NCBI GenBank assembly: GCA_900542765.1
Contig: UQOX01000002.1
Location: 1-64,000, forward strand
From: an uncultured Porphyromonadaceae bacterium
GTDB taxonomy: Bacteria; Bacteroidota; Bacteroidia; Bacteroidales; UBA11471
Length of the DNA: 64,000 nt
Direction of reading: 5' to 3'
The notes beneath the pieces are model-generated. The model worked only from the letters and a program-made list of their open reading frames with translations. It had not been told where the DNA came from and ran no database searches. Shown here piece by piece: positions 53,403 through 63,008 of the stretch. Every line of letters starts with the position of its first letter. Position 1 is the stretch's first letter. The translations under genes and the position numbers were made by a program.

Positions 53403-55793
53403 ATGAAACGCGATTATTTATTAAGTGCAATGATTGCCATGTCGAGTTGTATGGCATTCATCGGGTGTAATCCCGAGCAGTCGGAGTTGAGTTTGGATTC
53501 TATTACCGAAAAGGCCACTGTTTCGGGAACTTTTGTTTATGATGCGGGGATAAACATGTCCGACACGGTCTACACGGTCAGTAATTATGCCCCGGCGGCG
53601 GGTCACACGGTTTATCTCGAAATTCCATATAGCGAATATTGGGATAATGACGGCAACTCGTCGTCATCATCGTCTTCGTCCGGTTCCGGGACTTCTACTT
53701 CCCAAGGGAATAAAGGCAATAAAATCTATGAGACCGTTACCAATGAAGCCGGTGAGTGGTCATTTGAGGTTCCTACCGTGTCAGAAGGCATTCAGGCCAC
53801 GGTGCGCATACAAGATTTCAGAAGTCTTCGTTCGGAGTATGTGAAGATGAACGGTACGAACCCGGAATTCAAAACCTCGCTCTATGAATACGCTTGCGAC
53901 ACAACGGTATCGTTGAGGCCGGGTTCGGTGAAAATATTGAATATCGACCTTAATGGAAAGGAAGTATCTGATTTTGAGGGGTTCAACCAGCGCATCACTC
54001 TCAAAGGAACGTTGCTGCAAGCCTATGAGTCGGATTATCGTCAAGGGGCATATAAGCCCGCGGCCAACATGGCTGTCAACTTTGAAGTCTCTTATAAGGA
54101 CATGGCCACCCCCGTGATGTTTGGTGCAACGACTGATGAATTGGGACAATATACCTTGGTTTTGCCGTTACGCTCTTATGAAGAGGGCTTCCAAAGTTTG
54201 GAGATAACACCCAAAGAAGCCATTCTGTCGTATGAACATTTTACCGCCCCGGGTGAATCGGTGCAATTGGTCGGTAAATATGAAGTCGAGGCCAATATAT
54301 CGCGGGGGGCTCTGAAAGATTTTGCCGAGCAGGAATATACGATGGCCGACATGTATATGATGTTCAATCCCGAATACAATGACGGATTCAATACCACGAC
54401 CAAACCTGCCACATGGCCTGAAACGGGAACAACGTTGGCTGGCTGGTTGCATACCGACTCTAACATGCCTCAGAAAGCTACCGTGACGGGTAAATACCTG
54501 TTGGGCATGGAAACGGCATTTTGCAAGGGTACCTATGCCAACCCCTATCAAGAAGCCTGTTTCAACATTCAATATTCTACAACGACTAAAAAAGTCTATG
54601 TAAATACCGATGAGGAAGGAAATTTCTCTTTTGAATTGCCTGTGAAGAGTGGCGAGACCCCGACCATCACTCCCGGGACGTTCAACAAGGAAATCACACA
54701 CTATTTGGCCGGAGGTGAGACCGAGAAGATTTCGGGAAGTTTCGGCGAAAGAATCTCTGTCGATAAAGGCGAGTGGAATGAGTTGGGTACCATCTATAAC
54801 AAGTTCACGCCTCAGAATACGACAGGCTGGTATGACAATCTTTCGGGTTGGGTAATCGACGAAAGCCTCACCGGGAAGAATACAATCGTGGGTACCATAT
54901 ACAAAGCTGTCGAAGTCGGGTTCCGCAACGGGTCGTATGCCGGGGTGGCGAATGAGCCGGTATCGATTACAATTACCGAAAGCGGGAAATCGACCACATT
55001 CGTGGGTGCCACGAATGTTGACGGGGAGTACAGCATCGAAGTCTCTATGCGTTATCCCGACGAGGAGCCGGCCGCTCTTGTCGTGACGCCACAGTTTGCG
55101 CAGTCGGGAACAAAGTCGTCCATGACACACTATCGCCGTGCCGGTAGTACATCGACCGAAGAGATTCTTGTGGATTATGGAACCTTTCCGGCGTTCACCT
55201 CATACGTCGATGGTATCAGCCGCTGGACCAACCGGGGCATTGCCTATTATGACGTGCAGAGTGTGGAAAATGAATCCAGCGTATTGAATTGGTCCAAGAA
55301 CTTGGCCGGTTGGATCAACCAACGTCTGATTGTGGAAAAGAATTATTCACAAACGCTTACCGTGCGAGGCACCGTGATGCGGGCCATAGAGAAAAAAGTC
55401 GGGTCGCAATGGTTGCCCAAGTGGGAGAATGACCCCAATCGCATGGTGAGCGTGCAGGTAAACGGTCAGACCTATGATGTCGCCACATCGAGCAACGGGC
55501 AATATGTCGTTCCGGTTCAGGTCTCGAAAATAGGGACTTCCTATCAAGTATCAGTGGCTCCTGCCCAAGATGAGAAAAATGTTTCGTTCCTGCATTATCC
55601 CGATCCGGCGGCCGATACGCAAACCATTATCACGGGAAGGTATGTGTCGGTAAATAACATTCTCGATAAGACGCTTTCTCCCGTAGAGTCAATCATTGAA
55701 ATTACGGAACCTTCGGCCAAGATGCAATTTGAGCCTACCGTCATACCCGATGGGTGGTACGAGTACGGTTGGAATGCAGAGTTGGATAATTAA
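53403..55793 (+). CDS. large lipoprotein with five divergent tandem repeats, function unknown
   Basis: A 796-residue predicted lipoprotein (signal with lipobox MAFIGC, Cys22). Beyond a Ser-rich stretch (about 86-100) the chain holds five related units of roughly 130-160 residues, starting near 38, 197, 358, 494 and 650. Each begins with a strand of the type TVxGxxxxAxExxFxxGxY (TLKGTLLQAYESDYRQGAY, TVTGKYLLGMETAFCKGTY, TIVGTIYKAVEVGFRNGSY), has a DGEY/EEGNF/LGQY strand typical of carboxypeptidase-regulatory-like or CnaB folds, and mostly ends in a GW pair (LAGWL, LSGWV, LAGWI). It is 25 bases before a predicted barrel gene with one promoter, suggesting a surface complex. No function is known to me. 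Confidence 0.82.
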   Translation: MKRDYLLSAMIAMSSCMAFIGCNPEQSELSLDSITEKATVSGTFVYDAGINMSDTVYTVSNYAPAAGHTVYLEIPYSEYWDNDGNSSSSSSSSGSGTSTSQGNKGNKIYETVTNEAGEWSFEVPTVSEGIQATVRIQDFRSLRSEYVKMNGTNPEFKTSLYEYACDTTVSLRPGSVKILNIDLNGKEVSDFEGFNQRITLKGTLLQAYESDYRQGAYKPAANMAVNFEVSYKDMATPVMFGATTDELGQYTLVLPLRSYEEGFQSLEITPKEAILSYEHFTAPGESVQLVGKYEVEANISRGALKDFAEQEYTMADMYMMFNPEYNDGFNTTTKPATWPETGTTLAGWLHTDSNMPQKATVTGKYLLGMETAFCKGTYANPYQEACFNIQYSTTTKKVYVNTDEEGNFSFELPVKSGETPTITPGTFNKEITHYLAGGETEKISGSFGERISVDKGEWNELGTIYNKFTPQNTTGWYDNLSGWVIDESLTGKNTIVGTIYKAVEVGFRNGSYAGVANEPVSITITESGKSTTFVGATNVDGEYSIEVSMRYPDEEPAALVVTPQFAQSGTKSSMTHYRRAGSTSTEEILVDYGTFPAFTSYVDGISRWTNRGIAYYDVQSVENESSVLNWSKNLAGWINQRLIVEKNYSQTLTVRGTVMRAIEKKVGSQWLPKWENDPNRMVSVQVNGQTYDVATSSNGQYVVPVQVSKIGTSYQVSVAPAQDEKNVSFLHYPDPAADTQTIITGRYVSVNNILDKTLSPVESIIEITEPSAKMQFEPTVIPDGWYEYGWNAELDN

Positions 55794-55818
55794 TAAGTAA
55801 TGCAATAATATAGCAATC

Positions 55819-56721
55819 ATGAAACGGAAAGTAATTCTGTCGGTGCTGTTGATGGCCTTTATGGGTACCACTTTATTGGCACAAGAAGAGACAAAGAAGA
55901 AAAGAACGCTCGAATTGCCCAAAGCCGGAGACATAGCCTTGGGTATTGATGTCGTGCCGATGTTCAAATATGTGGGAAATTTTTTCAATGGGACAACCGA
56001 TAATACCTACAATACCTTTGGGGGAGAGTCGGCCATAACGTTCGATAATCCCATCAACAATCCGACGGTTTCGATTATGGGTAAATATATGATTACCGAC
56101 ACATGGGCTGCCCGTTTGAATGTGGGTATTCTTTATACCCATAAGAATACCCGCACCTATAAACAAAACGATGCGGCCCTTCTTGAAGATCCGCTCTCCC
56201 TGGCCAAGGTGGTCGATGAGAACATCGTGAATAATACCGGTGCATCGTTTGCTTTGGGGGCGGAGTATCGCCGTGGTTATCGCCGCATTCAAGGATTTGC
56301 CGGTGGAAACCTGATTTATGCTTTCGGTGAATACAATCGCCATTATAACTATGGCAATGCCATCACCGAAATCAATCAGACCCCTTCGCGTATTGATGCG
56401 GGAAATGTGCAATATGTCCCTGACAGTTGGACAAGGGCCTATTTGCTCGACTCTTATAATGGAGGTTCTGTGCAATACTTCGGTCTTGGAGCCCATGTGG
56501 GTGTGGAGATATTCCTGGCATCGCATTTCTCGCTGGGTGGAGAGGTGAGCATCAATGCCATCTGGAAGTGGAGTCCCGAAACCTATGAGGAAATTGAAGG
56601 CTTCAATACGATGAACAATCAAGTGGAAAAGTTTACCAACCTCATCTCTCCCGGGGACAAAGAGTTTTCTTTCGGCACGGAGAATTTGGGCGGGAAACTC
56701 TATTTGCTGTTCTATTTTTGA
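55819..56721 (+). CDS. predicted outer-membrane beta-barrel protein
   Basis: A 300-residue protein with a signal peptide (VILSVLLMAFMGTTLLAQ) and alternating amphipathic strands such as NPTVSIMGKYMITDTWAARLNVGI and VEIFLASHFSLGGEVSINAIW; it ends in aromatic LYLLFYF, typical of the last strand of a barrel. The pattern is like porin-family barrel proteins with about 10-12 strands. No known family is recognised. It is co-transcribed with the repeat lipoprotein, so the two may form an envelope pair. Confidence 0.78.
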   Translation: MKRKVILSVLLMAFMGTTLLAQEETKKKRTLELPKAGDIALGIDVVPMFKYVGNFFNGTTDNTYNTFGGESAITFDNPINNPTVSIMGKYMITDTWAARLNVGILYTHKNTRTYKQNDAALLEDPLSLAKVVDENIVNNTGASFALGAEYRRGYRRIQGFAGGNLIYAFGEYNRHYNYGNAITEINQTPSRIDAGNVQYVPDSWTRAYLLDSYNGGSVQYFGLGAHVGVEIFLASHFSLGGEVSINAIWKWSPETYEEIEGFNTMNNQVEKFTNLISPGDKEFSFGTENLGGKLYLLFYF

Positions 56722-56768
56722 TACCTCTTTTATGTCGTGAGAATTGATACCTCACGACGAAACCCTTT

Positions 56769-56803
56769 GGCAGGGCGGGCATTATGGGAATGTCCGCCCT
56801 GCC
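56769..56803 (+). terminator. hairpin after the beta-barrel gene
   Basis: GGCAGGGCGGGCAT at 56769-56782 and ATGTCCGCCCTGCC at 56790-56803 form a 14-pair stem with one G-T wobble. It ends the lipoprotein-barrel operon. Confidence 0.7.
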
Positions 56804-56953
56804 AGTTATTCTGCTCGTGGCGAAATGACATGGTGTGGCGGGAAAATCTTCCTGTCGGGTACTTGGTGCCTTTTTCGCACCCTGTCGATGGCAGGAAATA
56901 GAAGGCCGTGAACATTGGAGGGGGCGTGTTTGTTATGTCATAACCATACTTTT

Positions 56954-57568
56954 ATGACAATGATTATGAAACGTTCTATCGAAGAAGCCCTGCGCAATCG
57001 TCGCAGTTATTATGCCATTGGCGATGAATCGCCGGTGTCGTATGAGGTTATCGAAAAAATTCTCGATGATGCACTCACATACACCCCTTCGGCGTTCAAT
57101 TCCCAGTCGACACGCCTGGTACTTCTCCTGGGTGATGCCCATCGACGTTTTTGGAACATAACGCAGGAAACATTGAGAGCTCTTGTCGCCCCCGAAACCT
57201 ATAATAAAAGCCGGGAAAAAATCGAGACCTCTTTTGCTGCGGGACACGGAACGGTGTTGTTTTATGAAGACTCCGCTGTCGTGGAGTCGATGCAGAGTCG
57301 TTTTCCCCTCTATGCCGACCGCTTTCCCGTGTGGTCGCAGCAGACGTCGGCCATGCACCAGTTGGCGGTGTGGACGATGCTCGAAGATGTCGGCTTCGGA
57401 GCTTCCCTGCAACACTATAACCCCTTGGTCGACGACGCTGTCCGGCGCGAGTGGAAATTACCGGTTACTTGGCAGTTAAATGCGCAGATGCCTTTTGGGA
57501 AACCCTTGCTGGAACCCGGTGATAAAGAGATTGCGCCCTTGGAATATCGGTTGAAGGTTTTCCGTTGA
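56954..57568 (+). CDS. nitroreductase family protein (Frm2/HBN1-like)
   Basis: A 204-residue FMN-dependent oxidoreductase. SIEEALRNRRSYYAIGDESPVS is the opening of the 'fatty acid repression' nitroreductase subgroup, with the flavin-binding RRS motif; TPSAFNSQSTRLVLLLG and YNPLVDDAVRREWKLP are further family segments, and there is a partial NADPH-binding GDKE region. Members reduce nitroaromatics or quinones. Three in-frame ATGs (56954, 56960, 56966) are possible starts. Single gene. Confidence 0.85.
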   Translation: MTMIMKRSIEEALRNRRSYYAIGDESPVSYEVIEKILDDALTYTPSAFNSQSTRLVLLLGDAHRRFWNITQETLRALVAPETYNKSREKIETSFAAGHGTVLFYEDSAVVESMQSRFPLYADRFPVWSQQTSAMHQLAVWTMLEDVGFGASLQHYNPLVDDAVRREWKLPVTWQLNAQMPFGKPLLEPGDKEIAPLEYRLKVFR

Positions 57569-57620
57569 GCTTGTATCGCTTCCTTACCGATGTATGCGGG
57601 GATTTCTCGTCAAATAAACC

Positions 57621-57656
57621 CGAAGGGCTCAATAGAAAAATCTATTGGGCCCTTCG
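57621..57656. terminator. hairpin between nitroreductase and tpx genes
   Basis: CGAAGGGCTCAATAGA at 57621-57636 and TCTATTGGGCCCTTCG at 57641-57656 form a 16-pair stem with one wobble. It lies between convergent genes and may serve both. Confidence 0.8.
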
Positions 57657-57675
57657 TCGTGACTCATCTGGCTGT

Positions 57676-58176
57676 TTATTTCAAGGCTTCGATGGCTGCT
57701 TCGTAGTCGGGTTCGTGTGTGATTTCGGGGACTAATTGTTCATACAGGATTTTTCCCGATTCGTCGATGATGATGACCGCCCGGCACAACAGGCCGGCCA
57801 ATGGCCCGTCGATGAGCTCGACACCGTATTCTTTCCCGAACTTCGTCGAACGGAAAGCCGATACGGCGACAACATTGTCGATACCTTCGGTCGCACAGAA
57901 ACGTGACTGGGCAAACGGCAGGTCTTTCGAGACCGCCAGCACCAGGGTATTTTTCATTTGTGCGGCTTTTTGATTGAATTTGCGGACCGATGTGGCGCAT
58001 ACGCTGGTGTCGAGACTCGGGAAGATGTTGAGCAGGACACGTTTGCCTCTCAACTCTTCGTTGGTGAGTGTCGAGAGGTCTCCTTTGACCAACTCGAATT
58101 TGGGTGCGGTTGTCCCTCTTTGGGGCAATTCTCCGGCGGTGTGCACCGGATTGTTGAGGAATGTTACAGTAGCCAT
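57676..58176 (-). CDS. tpx: thiol peroxidase
   Basis: The 166-residue peroxiredoxin of the Tpx class reduces hydroperoxides with thioredoxin. It shows NIFPSLDTSVCATSVRKF, where the first Cys is the peroxidatic residue, and LPFAQSRFCATEGI with the resolving Cys about 34 residues later. VVAVSAFRSTKFGKEYG is another typical segment. Single gene. With the reverse rubrerythrin it gives the cell two peroxide defences in this window. Confidence 0.95.
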   Translation of the reverse strand: MATVTFLNNPVHTAGELPQRGTTAPKFELVKGDLSTLTNEELRGKRVLLNIFPSLDTSVCATSVRKFNQKAAQMKNTLVLAVSKDLPFAQSRFCATEGIDNVVAVSAFRSTKFGKEYGVELIDGPLAGLLCRAVIIIDESGKILYEQLVPEITHEPDYEAAIEALK

Positions 58177-58232
58177 AATGAAAATTTATTGGGTATGTCA
58201 AAATAGAATAACAGTGCGGCTCGGCATTTGGT

Positions 58233-61200
58233 TCAAGAGAGCGAAAGCCATTTGTACGACTCTTCAAGGCTATATCCCCGTTCCCGACAGTAAATTTGTC
58301 GCTGTTCGTTGTCGATGACGCCGATGTGGAAGTAGCTTGCTTGCGGGTGGGCAATGAGGAGCCCCGTAACGGTCGATGATGGGTAGAGGGCTCCATTCTC
58401 GGTCACGGTGACCCCGGCTTTTGCAAAATCGAGCAGGGTGTCGAGCGTGAAACTGAGCGACTGGTCGGGCAGAGAGGGATAGCCGACAGCCGGGCGTATG
58501 CCTTGGTAGTGTTGCGCGAGGAGCGACGGCACATGCGGCTTTTCCATGGGCATATAGCCCCAGTAGCGGGTACGAATGCGGTAATGCAGCCATTCGGTGG
58601 CGGCTTCGGCCAGTCGGTCGCAGAGCGATTGCAACAGCAGGGCTGCGTAGTGGTCGTCTCCTTGTTTGAGTTGTTCGATTTTGGCCGCGAGACCTTGGCT
58701 GATGGTTACGACAAACGCTCCTACATAGTCGGTGCGATTCTCTTGGTTTTGAGGCATGACAAAGTCCGGCAACGCAAGGTATGCCCCTTCGGGCTTTGTT
58801 TTTTGTTGACGCAGACAAGGTATCACGACATCGCCTTCGGCCGTGTGCAAGACGATGCGGTTGCCGTTGCTGTGTGCGGCGAAGATGCCGAAGCGTGCTT
58901 GCAGGAACATCGTGTCGCCCTCTTTTTCGAGTTGGTCGAGCCAACTTGCGGCATCGTCAAGGAGCCTTTCGGTTTCTTGGGCTTTGTCCGGTTCTTCGGG
59001 TGTAATATGGGGAAGTTGCGTCATGCAGTGCTGGCAGCAGCCGTCGAGGGGAGAGGCGTTCCCGGTCAGCCGCCATGTGTGGAGGAAGTATTTCCAATTG
59101 ATACACGGCCTGACTTCTTGTATGGAGAGTTTGAGTTCCCTCCGTTCGCCCGGCATTTGAGGTACGGTCGGCGTGTAATGTGTCCAGTCGGCTGTGAAAG
59201 CCTGTGCGTTGGCTTCGGCATAGGAGAGGAGGGGTTCTTGTCGGGTTTCGACCGAACGGCGCAACTCTTCTTGTTCCCGGTGCAGTTCCCTCAGAAACGA
59301 TTCCCGGGTTTGCTCGTTGAGCCATTGTGCGGCCACGACGGGAATTTGTGCGGCGTCGCGTGTGTGAATCACGGGGCCGCTGTATCGGGGCGCGATTTTC
59401 ACCGCCGTATGCAGTTTCGAGGTGGTGGCACCACCTACCATGAGGGGGATTTTCAACCCGGCTTTTTCCATCGCTTCGGCAATGTGGCACATCTCTTCGA
59501 GCGACGGGGTGATGAGTCCGCTCACGCCGATGATGTCGGCCTTCTCGCGGAGGGCTGTTTCGATAATGGTTTCGGTCGGCACCATTACTCCGAGGTCGAT
59601 GATGTCGTAATTGTTGCAGCCGAGGACGACGGCAACGATGTTTTTCCCGATGTCATGCACATCGCCTTTGACCGTGGCCAGGAGGAATTTTCCGTTTTTC
59701 CGGCCGCTCTCTTTCTGCATGGGAATATAAGGCTGCAAGATAGCGACCGCCTGTTTCATGGTGCGGGCGGTTTTCACGACCTGGGGCAGGAACATTTTCC
59801 CTTCGCCGAAGAGTTGCCCTACGCGGTTCATTCCGTTCATGAGGGGGCCTTCGATGATTTTCACGGCACTGCCGTAGACGGCCAAAGCCTCGTGCAGGTC
59901 GGCATCAAGACGGTCGCTGACACCTTTGACAAGGGCGTATTCGAGCCGTTCATCGAGCGACATCAGGTCGCGTGGGTCACCTTGCCCGGTTTGTGGCTGT
60001 TGTTGGGCGGTTTGACCTTTATGTGACTCGGCGGCCTCAATCAGTCGTTCGGTGGCATCGGGGCGACGGTTGAAGATGACATCTTCGATGCGGCACAACA
60101 ATTCTTCGGGAATATCGGTGTAGGTGACACTCGTTGCCGGATTGACGATAGCCATGTCCATACCCGCCTGTATGGCGTGGAACAAGAACACGGCGTGCAT
60201 GGCTTCGCGTATGTAGTTGTTGCCGCGGAACGAAAAAGAGAGGTTACTGATGCCTCCGCTCACTTTGGCTCCGGGAAGATTTTCTTTGATCCATTTGACG
60301 GCGGCGATGAAGTCGGCTCCATAATTGAGATGTTCGTCGATGCCGGTGGCAAGAGCCAGGACATTGGGGTCGAAAATGATGTCGTTGGGGTCTATCCCTT
60401 CCCGGGTGAGCAGGGTATAGGCTCTCTGGCACACGGCAATCTTGCGGGCATAGCTGTCGGCTTGGCCTGTTTCGTCAAATGCCATGACCACCATGGCGGC
60501 TCCGAGGCGGTGTATCTCCCGGGCATGGGCAAGAAAGGTCGCTTCTCCCTCTTTCAGGCTGATGGAGTTGACGATACACTTTCCCTGCACGCATTTGAGC
60601 CCGGCCAGGATTACCGGCCACTTCGAGGAGTCTATCATGACCGGTACGCGGCAGATGTCGGGCTCTGAGGCTATCCGGTTGAGAAACGTGACCATTTCGT
60701 CGTGGGCATCGAGCATAGCGTCGTCCATGTTGATGTCGATGATTTGAGCACCGTCGGCGACCTGCTTGCGGGCGATTTCGAGGGCCTCGTCATAATTCTT
60801 CTCCGAGATGAGTCGCAAGAATTTCCGTGAACCGGCCACATTGCACCGTTCGCCGACATGAATGAAGTTGTTTTCGGGAACGACATTTAAGACTTCAAGA
60901 CCCGACAGGCTGAGCATCGGTCTTTGGACGTGGGGGCGGCGGGGTTGTTTCCCGGCGGCCAGCCGGGCGATGGCGGCAATGTGTTCGGGTGTGGTGCCGC
61001 AGCAGCCGCCTACGATATTGACGAGTTGTTCGTCGATAAATTCTTTGATTTGCAACGCCATCGTTTCGGGGGTCTCGTCATATTGCCCGAATCGGTTGGG
61101 CAAGCCGGCGTTGGGGTAGGCCGATATGTAGTAGGGCGCCGTCTCGGAGAGTTGTTTCAAGAACGGCTTCATGTCGCGGGCTCCGAAGGAGCAGTTCAGT

Positions 61201-61916
61201 CCCACCGACAGAAGTCGGGCATGCCGCACGGAGGACAGGACGGCATCGAGAGTTTGTCCCGAGAGTGTGCGCCCCCCTTTGTCGGAGAGGGTGACCGAGA
61301 GCATGGTGGGGAGGTGCTTCCCTTTCTCCTGCATGACCTCTTCGGCGGCATAGAGTGCAGCTTTGGCATTGAGGGTATCGAAAATCGTTTCGAAGAGGAG
61401 CAGGTCGACCCCGCCGTCGATGAGTGCGGCGATTTGTTCCCGGTAGGCGTCGGTGAGGTCGTCAAATGTGAGGGTGCGCAGGGCGGGGTCGTTCACGTCG
61501 GGCGACATCGAACAGGTCTTGTTGGTAGGCCCTACCGAGCCGGCCACAAAACGAGGCTTGTCGGGCGTTTTCGCCGAGTAGTTGTCGGCAACGTTCCGGG
61601 CGAGGCGAGCCGCCTCGAAATTGATTTCAGCCACGACCGACTGCATGTCGTAGTCGCTCATCGATATGCGGTTGGCGTTGAATGTGTTGGTCTCGATAAT
61701 ATCGGCTCCGGCATCGAGATAGGCTTCGTGTATGGCCGAAATGATTTGTGGGCGGGTGAGGCACAGCAGGTCGTTGTTCCCTTTCTGCAATGCGGTAATG
61801 TCGGCAAACCGTTCGCCTCTGAAATCGCTTTCGGAGAGTCCGTATTGTTGTATCATCGTGCCCATGGCACCATCGAGTACCATGATTCTATGATCGAGTA
61901 TTTCTTGGATTTGCAT
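58233..61916 (-). CDS. metH: cobalamin-dependent methionine synthase
   Basis: The 1227-residue enzyme makes methionine from homocysteine using methyl-THF and B12. Order of domains: homocysteine-binding (about 1-320, LDGAMGTMIQQYG at the start; zinc Cys in VNIVGGCCGTTPEHI), pterin-binding (350-620, FIHVGERCNVAGSRKF and DINMDDAMLDAHDEM), cap and B12-binding (640-880, with VKGDVHDIGKNIVAVVLG, whose His contacts cobalt) and the reactivation domain (900-1227, PCINWKYFLHTW, RPAVGYPSLPDQ). All domains are full length. I chose the ATG at 61916, after a -7 box at 61942-61949; the longer frame adds 37 residues not in the family. No B12 riboswitch is visible upstream. Confidence 0.97.
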   Translation of the reverse strand: MQIQEILDHRIMVLDGAMGTMIQQYGLSESDFRGERFADITALQKGNNDLLCLTRPQIISAIHEAYLDAGADIIETNTFNANRISMSDYDMQSVVAEINFEAARLARNVADNYSAKTPDKPRFVAGSVGPTNKTCSMSPDVNDPALRTLTFDDLTDAYREQIAALIDGGVDLLLFETIFDTLNAKAALYAAEEVMQEKGKHLPTMLSVTLSDKGGRTLSGQTLDAVLSSVRHARLLSVGLNCSFGARDMKPFLKQLSETAPYYISAYPNAGLPNRFGQYDETPETMALQIKEFIDEQLVNIVGGCCGTTPEHIAAIARLAAGKQPRRPHVQRPMLSLSGLEVLNVVPENNFIHVGERCNVAGSRKFLRLISEKNYDEALEIARKQVADGAQIIDINMDDAMLDAHDEMVTFLNRIASEPDICRVPVMIDSSKWPVILAGLKCVQGKCIVNSISLKEGEATFLAHAREIHRLGAAMVVMAFDETGQADSYARKIAVCQRAYTLLTREGIDPNDIIFDPNVLALATGIDEHLNYGADFIAAVKWIKENLPGAKVSGGISNLSFSFRGNNYIREAMHAVFLFHAIQAGMDMAIVNPATSVTYTDIPEELLCRIEDVIFNRRPDATERLIEAAESHKGQTAQQQPQTGQGDPRDLMSLDERLEYALVKGVSDRLDADLHEALAVYGSAVKIIEGPLMNGMNRVGQLFGEGKMFLPQVVKTARTMKQAVAILQPYIPMQKESGRKNGKFLLATVKGDVHDIGKNIVAVVLGCNNYDIIDLGVMVPTETIIETALREKADIIGVSGLITPSLEEMCHIAEAMEKAGLKIPLMVGGATTSKLHTAVKIAPRYSGPVIHTRDAAQIPVVAAQWLNEQTRESFLRELHREQEELRRSVETRQEPLLSYAEANAQAFTADWTHYTPTVPQMPGERRELKLSIQEVRPCINWKYFLHTWRLTGNASPLDGCCQHCMTQLPHITPEEPDKAQETERLLDDAASWLDQLEKEGDTMFLQARFGIFAAHSNGNRIVLHTAEGDVVIPCLRQQKTKPEGAYLALPDFVMPQNQENRTDYVGAFVVTISQGLAAKIEQLKQGDDHYAALLLQSLCDRLAEAATEWLHYRIRTRYWGYMPMEKPHVPSLLAQHYQGIRPAVGYPSLPDQSLSFTLDTLLDFAKAGVTVTENGALYPSSTVTGLLIAHPQASYFHIGVIDNEQRQIYCRERGYSLEESYKWLSLS

Positions 61917-61941
61917 GATTTCGAACAAAAAGAATGATAGA

Positions 61942-61949
61942 CAAAGGTA
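61942..61949 (-). promoter_or_regulatory. -7 promoter box for metH
   Basis: TACCTTTG on the minus strand, 26 bases upstream of the metH ATG, matches TAnnTTTG. A short leader of about 15-20 bases leaves no room for a riboswitch. Confidence 0.5.
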
Positions 61950-62194
61950 ATAAAAAAGAAAAATCTGAGGTGAATTATCTTGAAATATTGAACAAAATGG
62001 AATTATTCTTACTACATTTACACACAAATCACATGATGCTGTTTTTTGAGAACGATTGGGCCCCTCAGCAAAGGAGAAGATGGAATTGGAGAGAAAGTAA
62101 AGAGCCCGAAGATTTCGCTTTGTGTCGGAATGTCTCCATCTGTCGACAACCGATTATAAATCTCAATCGTTATTAAAGGAAAACCGGAATTGAT

Positions 62195-62803
62195 ATGAAT
62201 GAGAAAGTGCCGTTGAATGTCTTGGGCATAACTTACAACCGCGCGCAACCCGAAACGTATATATTGATTATGATCGAGGAGGGTGGGGTGCGCCAGATGC
62301 CGATTGCCATCAGACTGGCCGAGGCTCAGTCTATCATGGCATTCATACAGCGGGTTGTTCCCCGGCGACCGCTGACTCACGATTTGTTCTCTTCTTTGAC
62401 CAAGGCATTTGGGATAGAATTGCAAGAAGTATTTATATACCACTACGAAGAGGGTATCTTCTCGACCGAGATGATATTCAACGACGGAGAGCGCGAGGTG
62501 CATATCGACGCACGCGCTTCCGATGCTGTTGCGCTTGCCATGCGCATGCATGCTCCCATCTTCACTACCCGTTCGGTTCTCGACGTTGCCGGCATCACTC
62601 CCGACCCCATAGAAATATCGAAAGACGAGAGTGTGGACGATTCTCCCGCAATCCCGCTAAAACACTTTACCATAGAATCGTATGGTACGGCAGAGTTGAA
62701 GCAACGTTTGCAGCAGGCTATCGATAAAGAAGAGTATGAAATGGCTTCACGCATACAACAGGAGTTGAAAAGGCGTGAGGCGAATGACTCTCCTTTGGCT
62801 TAA
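62195..62803 (+). CDS. bifunctional nuclease family (DUF151) protein with UVR motif
   Basis: The 202-residue protein combines an N-terminal DUF151 domain (residues about 1-135) and a C-terminal UvrB/UvrC-type coiled motif (LKQRLQQAIDKEEYEMASRI). Typical DUF151 segments are MPIAIRLAEAQSIMAFI, RPLTHDLFSSLTKAFGIELQEVFI and IDARASDAVALAMRMHAPIF. Members have been described as nucleases or regulators; the combination with a UVR motif is typical for Bacteroidetes. Function in this cell is unknown. Single gene in the gap between metH and rsmE. Confidence 0.88.
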   Translation: MNEKVPLNVLGITYNRAQPETYILIMIEEGGVRQMPIAIRLAEAQSIMAFIQRVVPRRPLTHDLFSSLTKAFGIELQEVFIYHYEEGIFSTEMIFNDGEREVHIDARASDAVALAMRMHAPIFTTRSVLDVAGITPDPIEISKDESVDDSPAIPLKHFTIESYGTAELKQRLQQAIDKEEYEMASRIQQELKRREANDSPLA

Positions 62804-62901
62804 AGCGGCCTGCATCGAGTGAAACCGAAGAATGATAAAAACCGCTTTGTCCTTCTGTAATCATTTTATTCCCTTGTCCCCTAAAAAGGCCGCCTTCTAT
62901 G

Positions 62902-62931
62902 TTGATGAATCGGCCGTAATTGTTACCTTTG
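62902..62931 (+). promoter_or_regulatory. promoter for rsmE (and probably kdsA)
   Basis: TTG at 62902-62904, 19 bases, then TACCTTTG at 62924-62931: close to the TTTG-N19-TAnnTTTG consensus, 77 bases before the rsmE ATG. Confidence 0.55.
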
Positions 62932-63008
62932 TGCATTATCGTTTCCCGACGTCTGCCGAAGGCCATGGATAAGGGGGGACGATATGTCTTATTCCAAAAA
63001 TAGAAAGC

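Noticed and set aside
61934..62176. 80-codon plus-strand frame between metH and the DUF151 gene
   Set aside because: Low-complexity charged composition, overlaps the metH -7 box and leader, no family resemblance.
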